NCBI GenBank assembly: GCA_017440805.1
Contig: JAFSGN010000016.1
Coordinates: forward strand, 1-64,000
Reading direction: 5' to 3'
Origin: Clostridia bacterium
GTDB taxonomy: Bacteria > Bacillota > Clostridia > Oscillospirales > SIG627
DNA length: 64,000 bases
Below are positions 33,324-41,140 of this stretch, in pieces (the first letter of the stretch is position 1; each line of letters begins with the position of its first letter). The translations under genes were made by a program, and so were the position numbers. The notes beneath the pieces are model-generated. The model ran no database searches. It was not told where the DNA came from and saw only the letters and a program-made list of their open reading frames with translations.

Positions 33324-33959
33324 TTATTTCATTACCTCTTGCTTGAATTTTTTGTCTACCACATGGCGGGATGCAAGTTCCGTTTTGATTTCGTCAACCG
33401 ATATTCCCATTTCTACCATTAAGACAAGAATATGATATGCAAGGTCAGAGATTTCAAAAATGGTTTCTTCTTTGCTGTCCTTCATTGCACCGATAACCAC
33501 CTCAGTGCATTCTTCCCCAACCTTTTTCAGTATTTTCTCTTTTCCTTTTTCAAAAAGGTATGTAGTGTAGGAGCCTTCTTTTTTCTCGGTTTTTCTGACC
33601 TGAATAAGACCATACAGTGCATCGATTGAAAATTCGGATTGTTCGCTGTTGTAGATTATATTATTAAAGCAACTGTCCGTACCGAGATGACAAGCCGGAC
33701 CGTCTTTTATTACTTCGCACACCAATGCATCATTATCGCAGTCAGAAACAATTCTTACCACATGCTGAACATTGCCCGATGTCTCCCCTTTCCGCCATAG
33801 TTTCTGACGGCTTCTGCTCCAGAAACAAGTTGTCTTTTCCTTCAATGTAATTTCAAGGCTTTCCTTGTTCATATATGCTACCGTAAGCACTTTTTTTGTT
33901 ATAAAATCCTGTACTACACAGGGAATAAGACCGTCTTTATCAAATTTAACCTGTACCAT
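33324..33959 (-). CDS. hisI: Bifunctional phosphoribosyl-AMP cyclohydrolase / phosphoribosyl-ATP pyrophosphatase
   Basis: It catalyses steps 2 and 3 of histidine synthesis. In the 211-residue fusion, HisI (about 1-105) has the Zn/Mg motif region FWSRSRQKLWRKGETSGN, DCDNDALV and CHLGTDSCF. HisE (about 115-211) has GSYTTYLFEKG and KKVGEECTEVVIGA, the pyrophosphatase helix with EExxE. Start at 33959 uses GAGG in the end of hisF; it begins three bases past the hisF stop. Last gene of the operon; the fused form is usually called hisIE. Confidence 0.95.
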   Translation of the reverse strand: MVQVKFDKDGLIPCVVQDFITKKVLTVAYMNKESLEITLKEKTTCFWSRSRQKLWRKGETSGNVQHVVRIVSDCDNDALVCEVIKDGPACHLGTDSCFNNIIYNSEQSEFSIDALYGLIQVRKTEKKEGSYTTYLFEKGKEKILKKVGEECTEVVIGAMKDSKEETIFEISDLAYHILVLMVEMGISVDEIKTELASRHVVDKKFKQEVMK

Positions 33960-33961
33960 AA

Positions 33962-34720
33962 TCAAATCCTCACTTCAATGTTATTATTTTTCAGATATGT
34001 CTTCAAATCTTTTATTGCTATCTGACGGTAATGGAATATTGATGCGGCAAGTCCCGCGTCAACTTTGGGAACAGTTTTAAAAAGGGTATCGAAATGTTCC
34101 ATACTTCCCGCACCGCCACTTGCAATTATGGGAATATTAACTTTTTCTCCGATTGCACTCAGCATTTCGATGTCAAATCCGCCCTTGACTCCGTCGGTAT
34201 CTATACTGTTTACAACCAACTCTCCCGCTCCGTTTTTTTCACCGAACACTGCCCATTCCAAAGCATCCATTCCTGTATTTTCTCTGCCGCCTTTTGCAAA
34301 CACCGTAAATTTTCCGTCAATCCTCTTTACATCCATAGAAAGAACAACACACTGGTTTCCGTACTTTTTTGCCGCCTCTGAAATAAGTGACGGATTTTTT
34401 ATTGCTCCCGAATTTACGCTCACTTTATCGGCACCGCATTTGAGCACTCTGTCAAAATCATCTACCGTATTTATACTTCCGCCGACGGTGAGAGGAATGA
34501 AAATCTCAGCAGCAACTTTTTTCAACACATCCACAAAAAGTCCTCTGCCCTCTGCACTTGCTGTTATGTCATAAAAGACTAACTCGTCCGCACCGCTTAT
34601 ATTATAAAATTTTGCAAGTTCTACGGGGTCTTCTACATCTTTTATTCCTTCAAAATTTGTACCTTTAACCACTCTGCCATCCCGTACATCCAGGCATGGA
34701 ATAATTCTTTTAGTAATCAT
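33962..34720 (-). CDS. hisF: Imidazole glycerol phosphate synthase, cyclase subunit
   Basis: The 252-residue TIM barrel closes the imidazole ring using ammonia from HisH, yielding IGP and AICAR. The N-terminal KRIIPCLDVRDGRVVKGTNF contains the catalytic Asp (D11), and the second catalytic Asp is in NSIDTDGVKGGFD. Phosphate-binding loops are LTVGGSI and IASGGAGS. 19 bases separate it from hisA. Confidence 0.96.
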   Translation of the reverse strand: MITKRIIPCLDVRDGRVVKGTNFEGIKDVEDPVELAKFYNISGADELVFYDITASAEGRGLFVDVLKKVAAEIFIPLTVGGSINTVDDFDRVLKCGADKVSVNSGAIKNPSLISEAAKKYGNQCVVLSMDVKRIDGKFTVFAKGGRENTGMDALEWAVFGEKNGAGELVVNSIDTDGVKGGFDIEMLSAIGEKVNIPIIASGGAGSMEHFDTLFKTVPKVDAGLAASIFHYRQIAIKDLKTYLKNNNIEVRI

Positions 34721-34739
34721 TGTTTTATCCTTAAATTAT

Positions 34740-35453
34740 TTATTTTGCAAGTTGTATTACTTTTTCCAGATTAAGTTTATTTTCGTATATAGCCTTTCCC
34801 ACAATTGCTCCATAAATACCCATTTCTTTCAAGGCTATAATTTCGCTTTCGAACGATATTCCGCCGGAAGCAACAATGTCAAGTCCCGCAATTTCACTTA
34901 ATGTTGAATATATTTCAAGATTAGTTCCGCTTAACATACCGTCTTTGGAAATGTCTGTGTAAATTACTGTTTTAACACCGGCATCTCTCAATCTTTTGCA
35001 AAAATCAACCGAGTTCTCGGAAGAGGTTTCCAGCCATCCGCCCACGGCAACCTTTCCGTCTCGTGCATCAACACCTACTGCAATTTTCTCGCCGTATTTT
35101 TTTACCATACGACAGGTAAAATCAAAATCCCGTATTGCGACAGTACCTAAAATAACCCTTGAAACACCCATTGAAAGATAGTCCGAGATACGCTCCTCGT
35201 CGCGTATTCCGCCACCCACCTCTGTAAAGAGACCTCCTTGTGCCACAATAGATTGTATGGCATCAAAGTTTGTAGGTTTGCCGTCTTTTGCACCGTCCAA
35301 ATCAACTATGTGAAGATTTTGTGCACCTTTTTCTTTAAAAAAATTCACCATATCACAGGGATTTTCGCTATATGTATTCATTCTGTTGTAGTCGCCTTCG
35401 CACAGACGGACTACATTACCGAATCTTAAATCTATTGCCGGGAATATTTTCAT
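34740..35453 (-). CDS. hisA: Phosphoribosylformimino-AICAR-phosphate isomerase
   Basis: The 237-residue TIM barrel, homologous to HisF, has catalytic D8 in IFPAIDLRFGNVVRL and a second Asp in IYTDISKDGMLSGTN, with phosphate loops VGGGIRD and VASGGIS. It isomerises ProFAR to PRFAR. Lies between hisH and hisF in the usual order. Confidence 0.96.
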   Translation of the reverse strand: MKIFPAIDLRFGNVVRLCEGDYNRMNTYSENPCDMVNFFKEKGAQNLHIVDLDGAKDGKPTNFDAIQSIVAQGGLFTEVGGGIRDEERISDYLSMGVSRVILGTVAIRDFDFTCRMVKKYGEKIAVGVDARDGKVAVGGWLETSSENSVDFCKRLRDAGVKTVIYTDISKDGMLSGTNLEIYSTLSEIAGLDIVASGGISFESEIIALKEMGIYGAIVGKAIYENKLNLEKVIQLAK

Positions 35454-35462
35454 GTTTTTCTC

Positions 35463-36059
35463 CTATATTTCTCCGAATGCCCTAAGAATGTTCAATCCCA
35501 CTTCACCGCTTTTTTCGGGATGGAACTGGGTTCCGCATACATTTTTGTTTCGTACAATTCCTGCGACCTTTGTACCATAATCAGAAACGGCAACCAAAGC
35601 ATCATCACACTCAACCGCACAATACGAATGAACATAATAAACAAAGTCTCCGTCTTTTATATATTTTGTAAGTAAATCGTCTTTAACAAAACTCAACGAA
35701 TTCCAGCCAATATGAGGAATTTTAAATTGTGTCTGTATGGGTTGTATTTCGCCTTTTATAAGGCCTAATCCTTTGTGTTCTCCGTACTCAAAACTTTTAT
35801 CAAAGAGCAACTGCATTCCAAGACATATTCCCAAAAAGGGTTTTCCCTGCCCTGCCTGTTCAATCAGATACTCATCCAATCCGTCTTTTGCCAATAATTT
35901 TCTGGCATCAGAAAAAGCACCTACTCCGGGAAGGATTATTTTATCTGCTTTATTTATTATTTCACGCCGGTTGGTTACAACACACTCAAGACCTATATTA
36001 TGAAGAGAAGAGGAAAGAGAAAAAAGATTTCCCACTCCATAGTCAATGATTGCTATCAT
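35463..36059 (-). CDS. hisH: Imidazole glycerol phosphate synthase, glutaminase subunit
   Basis: The 198-residue class I glutamine amidotransferase has nucleophile Cys in FLGICLGMQLLF and catalytic His/Glu in CGTQFHPEKSG. Oxyanion motif PGVGAF is present. It supplies ammonia to HisF. Confidence 0.96.
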   Translation of the reverse strand: MIAIIDYGVGNLFSLSSSLHNIGLECVVTNRREIINKADKIILPGVGAFSDARKLLAKDGLDEYLIEQAGQGKPFLGICLGMQLLFDKSFEYGEHKGLGLIKGEIQPIQTQFKIPHIGWNSLSFVKDDLLTKYIKDGDFVYYVHSYCAVECDDALVAVSDYGTKVAGIVRNKNVCGTQFHPEKSGEVGLNILRAFGEI

Positions 36060-36073
36060 AGAAACGCCTTTCG

Positions 36074-36667
36074 TTAAAACAAATTTCCCTTTGTTGAGGG
36101 GATTTCAGACGGACTCTTTTGGTCTATTACCAGAGCCTGATTCAGCACACGGGCAAATGCCTTAAAAGTGCCCTCAATTATGTGGTGTGCATTTTTTCCC
36201 TCAAGTTGCTTTATGTGCAGTGAGATTGGAAAATTGCCCACAAACGCCGCAAAAAACTCGTTTACAAGTTCTGTATCAAAAGTGCCTACTTTATGTGATT
36301 TCATATCCAACTTGCAATTGAGGAAGGAGCGTCCGCATACATCAACAGCACAAAGTATAAGTGCCTCATCCATGGGAAGTATGATATGAGCATATCGTGT
36401 AATTCCCGCACCATCCGATACGCATTGTCTGAATGCCTGGCCAAGTGCAATACCTATATCCTCGGTTGTGTGGTGATAATCCACATCAATATCGCCTTTA
36501 CAGGAAATATTAAGGTCAAATTTACCATGCTTGGCTAAAAGTGTAAGCATATGATTAAGAAACCCGCATCCTGTTGAAACAGTGCTTTTACCTGTTCCGT
36601 CAAGATTGAGTTCTATTGATATGTCGGTTTCCGATGTTTTTCGTTTTATTGAGGCCGTTCTCATCAT
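36074..36667 (-). CDS. hisB: Imidazoleglycerol-phosphate dehydratase
   Basis: The 197-residue monofunctional IGPD has two Mn-binding His clusters, DVDYHHTTEDIGIALG and KNAHHIIEGTFKAFAR, and FLNHML near the N-terminus. There is no fused histidinol-phosphatase domain as in enterobacterial HisB. Start is at 36667 or the next ATG at 36664; the former overlaps the hisC stop by 4 bases. Confidence 0.95.
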   Translation of the reverse strand: MMRTASIKRKTSETDISIELNLDGTGKSTVSTGCGFLNHMLTLLAKHGKFDLNISCKGDIDVDYHHTTEDIGIALGQAFRQCVSDGAGITRYAHIILPMDEALILCAVDVCGRSFLNCKLDMKSHKVGTFDTELVNEFFAAFVGNFPISLHIKQLEGKNAHHIIEGTFKAFARVLNQALVIDQKSPSEIPSTKGNLF

Positions 36668-37740
36668 TTTATATCCTCTCCGTGTTTTGCTTTAATTATA
36701 TCCCGTGTTGCATCAATCAGCAACGACATCTGTTCTTTTGTACCTATTGTTATGCGGACAAAATTCCGTATTCTGTCCTTATTAAACCACCTTACAAGTA
36801 TTCCTCTGTCCTTAAGTGAAAGGTAATATTCTTCTCCGTCAATATCTCCGCTTTGGGCAAAAACAAAATTTGTTTTTGAGTCGAGTACCTCAAAATTCAG
36901 TTTTTTTAATTCCGATACTGTATATTCCCGCGCTTCTTTTATAAGAGAAGTGCATTTTTCAAAATATTCCTTATCCTTTATCCCGTAGGTACCGGCTATT
37001 ATTGAAAGTCGGTTGAGATTGTACGGATTAAATGAAAACTTCATTTTATTCAGGTCGCAGATTATTTCCGGATTTGATATTGCATAACCTATACGGGCAC
37101 CCGCCAGATTTCGTGACTTTGAAAATGTACCGATAACCAGCAGATTATTATATTTATTCACCAGGGGAACCGAACTTTCTCCGCCGAAGTCAACATAAGC
37201 CTCGTCAATCACGACAAGATTGCCGGGATTTGAAACAAGTATCTCTTCTATTTCAGAAACAGGCAGACAATGACCTGTAGGAGCATTGGGATTTGCGATA
37301 AATATGGTACACCCGATATTTTTGTAATCATCGGGGTTAATTTCGTATTTTTCGGTAAGGGGTATTATTTTGGTTTTCAGTCCGTAAAGGTCGGCATACA
37401 CCCGGTAAAATCCATATGTCACATCGGCAAATGCAACACCCTTTTCACAGAAAGCCATAAATGAAAATGCCAGAATCTCATCCGAACCGTTGCCCACAGC
37501 AACCATATCGGCAGATACTCCGAAATTCTCGGCAACAGCATCAATAAGCATTGATGCTGAAGGGTCCGAATACAAATTAAGTCTGGATGCCTCTTCGGAA
37601 TTTATATGTGCTACAACCTCCGGTGACGGAGGAAACGGACTTTCATTGGTATTGAGTTTTATATATTCCCTGTTCTGCGGCTGTTCCCCGGGAGTATACG
37701 GAGAAATTTTTGAAAACGCCGAAGATAAAAATCTGCTCAT
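36664..37740 (-). CDS. hisC: Histidinol-phosphate aminotransferase
   Basis: The 358-residue PLP enzyme of fold type I has LNTNESPFPPSP at the N-terminus, VIDEAYVDF, and the PLP Lys in GTFSKSRNLAGARIGYA. It transaminates imidazole-acetol phosphate. It abuts the hisD stop codon. Confidence 0.95.
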   Translation of the reverse strand: MSRFLSSAFSKISPYTPGEQPQNREYIKLNTNESPFPPSPEVVAHINSEEASRLNLYSDPSASMLIDAVAENFGVSADMVAVGNGSDEILAFSFMAFCEKGVAFADVTYGFYRVYADLYGLKTKIIPLTEKYEINPDDYKNIGCTIFIANPNAPTGHCLPVSEIEEILVSNPGNLVVIDEAYVDFGGESSVPLVNKYNNLLVIGTFSKSRNLAGARIGYAISNPEIICDLNKMKFSFNPYNLNRLSIIAGTYGIKDKEYFEKCTSLIKEAREYTVSELKKLNFEVLDSKTNFVFAQSGDIDGEEYYLSLKDRGILVRWFNKDRIRNFVRITIGTKEQMSLLIDATRDIIKAKHGEDIK

Positions 37741-39027
37741 TTATTTATCCTGTCCTTCAAATCGTATTGAAATACTCTTGGCATGTGCATCAAGTCCTTC
37801 GCGTTTTGCAAAGTCAACAATTCCTTCCTGAACCTTTTCAAGAGCATCTTTTGTGTAGTATATAAACTGAGATTTTTTTATAAAGTCATCTACCGAAAGC
37901 GGAGAGGAAAAGTGTGCTGTTCCGCCGGTAGGCAATGTATGATTGGGCCCTGCAAAATAATCGCCTAACGCCTCCGGAACATTTCTGCCGAGAAAAACAC
38001 TTCCTGCATTCTTCACGCTGTTGAGAAGTGCAAACGGGTCATCTGTGCTTATTTCAAGATGTTCCGGTGCAATAATATTGCTTATTTCAACCGCTTCTTT
38101 AAGGTCACCAACAACTATTATTTTGCCGTTGTTATCTATAGATGTCCGGCATATATCCTGTCTTGGAAGAAGGGGAATCTGTATTTCAAGTTCTTTCTGA
38201 ACAGCCAGTGCAAAATCCCTGCTGTCTGTAATAAGTATTGCGGCGGAAAGGCGGTCATGCTCAGCCTGGGAAAGCAAATCGGCAGCAATGTGTGAAGGAT
38301 TGCTTTTGCCGTCTGCAATTACAAGAATTTCGCTGGGACCTGCCACCATATCTATATTTACGGTTCCGTAAACCATTCTTTTGGCAGTGGCAACAAATAT
38401 GTTTCCCGGGCCTACAATGGTATCCACCTTGGGTATGGTCTGTGTTCCGTATGCAAGTGCTGCAATAGCCTGGGCACCACCTACTTTAAAAATACGGTCA
38501 ACCCCCGCTACTTTGGCAGCAGTCAGAATTACAGGTGAAATCTTTCCGTTTCTATCTGGCGGGGTTGTAATTACGAGTTCCTCAACACCCGCAATTTTTG
38601 CCGGTATGGAATTCATAAGCACACTGCTGGGATAACTTGCCGTTCCCCCGGGTACATAAAGACCTGCCCTGGAAACCGGAATTATCCTTTGTCCGAGAAT
38701 AACACCATCTTTCTGATTAACGGTAAAATTTTCTCTTTTCTGCCGACGGTGAAAATCGTAAATATTTTCTTTTGCACTTTCCAGAGTTTTTATAAAATCC
38801 TTATCCGCGTTATTGTATGCCTCATCTATTTCTTCTTTTGAAACCTCAAGAGAAGAAAGTGTTGCTTTATCAAATTTCTCGCAGTATTCAAAAAGTGCCT
38901 TATCTCCGTTTTTTCTGACATTATTTATTATTTCTTCAACTGCACTCTCAACACTGCGGTCAAATTCGATATTCCGTGAGACAATTGTATTTACATCCGT
39001 ATCTTTGATGTCAAATATTTTTATCAT
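37741..39027 (-). CDS. hisD: Histidinol dehydrogenase
   Basis: The 428-residue protein has the family signature IDMVAGPSEILVIAD, QAEHDRLSAA, the Zn/catalytic region PEHLEIST, and GPNHTLPTGGTA. It performs the last two oxidations to histidine. It overlaps hisG by 17 bases. Confidence 0.96.
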   Translation of the reverse strand: MIKIFDIKDTDVNTIVSRNIEFDRSVESAVEEIINNVRKNGDKALFEYCEKFDKATLSSLEVSKEEIDEAYNNADKDFIKTLESAKENIYDFHRRQKRENFTVNQKDGVILGQRIIPVSRAGLYVPGGTASYPSSVLMNSIPAKIAGVEELVITTPPDRNGKISPVILTAAKVAGVDRIFKVGGAQAIAALAYGTQTIPKVDTIVGPGNIFVATAKRMVYGTVNIDMVAGPSEILVIADGKSNPSHIAADLLSQAEHDRLSAAILITDSRDFALAVQKELEIQIPLLPRQDICRTSIDNNGKIIVVGDLKEAVEISNIIAPEHLEISTDDPFALLNSVKNAGSVFLGRNVPEALGDYFAGPNHTLPTGGTAHFSSPLSVDDFIKKSQFIYYTKDALEKVQEGIVDFAKREGLDAHAKSISIRFEGQDK

Positions 39028-39631
39028 TTATTTTACCTACCATAAGATTAATCTTTTGCTCATTGAATTTGAATGAACTTTTATTTGCTATAAAACGGGC
39101 ACTGCTGTATGCAACTTTTTCAATGACTTTAAGATTGTTTTCAACAAGAGTTGTACCTGTTTCCACAATATCAACAATAACATCCGACAGTCCCAATATA
39201 GGTGCAAGTTCTATAGAGCCGTTCAGTTTTATAATCTCTATTTCACGATTTTTAGAACGGTAATATGCCTTTGCAACATTAGGATATTTTGTTGCAACCC
39301 GCAAAACCGTACCTGTATTTTCAACATAGTCATTTGGTGCTGCAACACAAAGATGGCACTTGCCCAGATTTAAATCACACAATTCATATACATCCGGGTT
39401 GGTCTCAAGCAACACATCTTTTCCAACAACCCCTATATCCGCCGCACCGTATTCTACATAAATAGCAACATCCGACGGTTTTATAAGCAGATACCGTACA
39501 CCGTTATCCTTATTTTCAAAAACGAGTTTACGGTTGTCTTCGTATATGCTTTTACAATCGTATCCTATAGAGGAAAAAAGTTCATATACTTTATCTCCCA
39601 ATCTGCCTTTCGGCAAAGCGATATTTATCAT
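39011..39631 (-). CDS. hisG: ATP phosphoribosyltransferase, short catalytic subunit
   Basis: The 206-residue HisG lacks the C-terminal regulatory domain of the long form, so it needs HisZ, whose gene lies directly upstream. It has the LPKGRLG opening, GAADIGVVGKDVL and DIVETGTTL phosphate-binding motif. First committed step of the pathway. Start at 39631 (MINIALPKGR) with GGAGGA eight bases upstream; its ATG overlaps the hisZ stop (ATGA). Confidence 0.95.
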   Translation of the reverse strand: MINIALPKGRLGDKVYELFSSIGYDCKSIYEDNRKLVFENKDNGVRYLLIKPSDVAIYVEYGAADIGVVGKDVLLETNPDVYELCDLNLGKCHLCVAAPNDYVENTGTVLRVATKYPNVAKAYYRSKNREIEIIKLNGSIELAPILGLSDVIVDIVETGTTLVENNLKVIEKVAYSSARFIANKSSFKFNEQKINLMVGKINDKNI

Positions 39632-40710
39632 TTTCTCAAATCCTCCATTGTGGAATAGCACTGATTTCCGGGAATCGTCTCACTGACGGAAATTCTGTAT
39701 TTTCCCGACAGGGCATTTACTCTGCTCCATAAAAGTTCGGTATCGGTGTTTTCATTGTAAAGAATAAGAATGTCTGTTTTCAAATCGGATGACGATTTGA
39801 AATATCTGTCAAATTCGTCAAAATACACTGCAAAACCGAGAGCATTAAGATTTTTTCTTCCCATTTTTTCCATAAGATTATCATACCGTCCGCCTGACAG
39901 CACCGCTTTCGGAACAGGGGCTACATATCCGCGGAATATGACACCGTTATAATAATTCATATCATTTATGATGGAAAAATCAAGTCTGAACGAGCCGTCA
40001 TCGGCACGGGAGATGTTTTCAAGTTCTGATATGGCATTTCTCATTGTATCGTTAAGTATAAGTGCTTTTGACTTTTCCAGTGTCTCGGAAAAAGTACCGC
40101 TGAGGGTTATCAGCATTTTTATTTTTTCGGTGTCTTCGGAGGGAATTTCAGATTCGTTGCATAATTTTTCCAGTTCGTGAAGATTTTTCTGACGAATACA
40201 TTCAATAAGTTTTACTTTCAATCCATCATCTGGAATAAGGCTGTCAAGCATTCCCATAACATACCCCATATGAGAGATGTCGAGAATATACTCCGGATGA
40301 ATTACTTTCAGACTTTCAAGTGCAAGTTTTATTACTTCCAAAGTTGTATATTGCGTAATACTGCCGATAAATTCAAGTCCGGTCTGATTTATTTCCCGAT
40401 ATTCTCTGCCCTGCATATTCATTCTGTAAACATTTTCATTATAATACAGTTTTTCGCATTTTTCACTGGTAGCGTTGGTGTTTTTTACAATACTGAGGGT
40501 TACATCGGGTTTAAGTGCCATAAGACGACCGTCGGCATCATTAAAAGCAATAACACGATTACTTTGAAGAAAGTTTTTATTATCCATATAAAAACTGTAT
40601 TCTTCAAACTTTGCCATTTTATATTTTCTGTATCCGAAGCCTTCATAAAGACTGCGGAGACGAAGAGAAACTTCTTCTTCTTTTCTGAGCGTATCAAGTG
40701 TTATATTCAT
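39628..40710 (-). CDS. hisZ: ATP phosphoribosyltransferase regulatory subunit
   Basis: The 360-residue class II aminoacyl-tRNA synthetase-like protein without a tRNA-binding domain is related to HisRS (motifs YRMNMQGREYREINQTGLEFIG and LSGGRYDNLM). It forms a complex with short HisG and confers feedback control. Start at 40710 uses CGAGGT upstream; longer frames would start ahead of the promoter-derived transcript. First gene of the his operon. Confidence 0.93.
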   Translation of the reverse strand: MNITLDTLRKEEEVSLRLRSLYEGFGYRKYKMAKFEEYSFYMDNKNFLQSNRVIAFNDADGRLMALKPDVTLSIVKNTNATSEKCEKLYYNENVYRMNMQGREYREINQTGLEFIGSITQYTTLEVIKLALESLKVIHPEYILDISHMGYVMGMLDSLIPDDGLKVKLIECIRQKNLHELEKLCNESEIPSEDTEKIKMLITLSGTFSETLEKSKALILNDTMRNAISELENISRADDGSFRLDFSIINDMNYYNGVIFRGYVAPVPKAVLSGGRYDNLMEKMGRKNLNALGFAVYFDEFDRYFKSSSDLKTDILILYNENTDTELLWSRVNALSGKYRISVSETIPGNQCYSTMEDLRK

Positions 40711-40744
40711 ACTTTTACCTCGCGGAATATTTATGTTGTAACCT

Positions 40745-40773
40745 ATTATACAACATTTCTTCACTTTAGTCAA
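40745..40773 (-). promoter_or_regulatory. Consensus promoter of the histidine operon
   Basis: Minus strand: TTGACT (40768-40773), 17-base spacer, TATAAT (40745-40750). Transcription would start near 40738, leaving a leader of about 28 bases. That is too short for a T-box or attenuator peptide, so control must be at initiation or through HisZ/HisG feedback. The rest of the 430-base spacer up to 41140 is AT-rich and holds only the divergent promoter at 41042; nothing else was seen. Confidence 0.85.
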
Positions 40774-41041
40774 GTAATGCGTTAACAAATTAAATTAATA
40801 AAGTGTTAATTTTACCGGATTTTTGTTTTCAATTTAATATATATTATATAACATATCGGGAGTTAAATCAAGAAAAAAAGAACAAAAAGACACTGTAAGT
40901 ATTAAAAAACAAAAAAGTAAAATAATGTAAATTTTATTACCATAAAAAAGGCGTCAGATTTCAAGTGTGTTACAGAAAAAATGAAACTTGGTCATTTTGG
41001 GCATTATACATTACAGTTGTACTACAAATGGTCTAAACTAA

Positions 41042-41070
41042 TTGACAAAACTCAAATCGTATGGTATCAT
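41042..41070 (+). promoter_or_regulatory. Sigma-A promoter of the large SLH protein gene
   Basis: TTGACA (41042-41047), 17-base spacer, TATCAT (41065-41070). Same -10 variant as the CBM9-like gene promoter. Leader about 64 bases with AGGAGG. Confidence 0.82.
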
Positions 41071-41140
41071 ATTTACGCGGTCAGGAAGAGAACTGACAGC
41101 AAACAAATTTTATAATCAAAAATCAGGAGGACAAATCCAC

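Noticed and set aside
40711-40740. T-box or attenuator leader for the histidine operon
   Set aside because: The consensus promoter leaves a leader of about 28 bases, too short for either.
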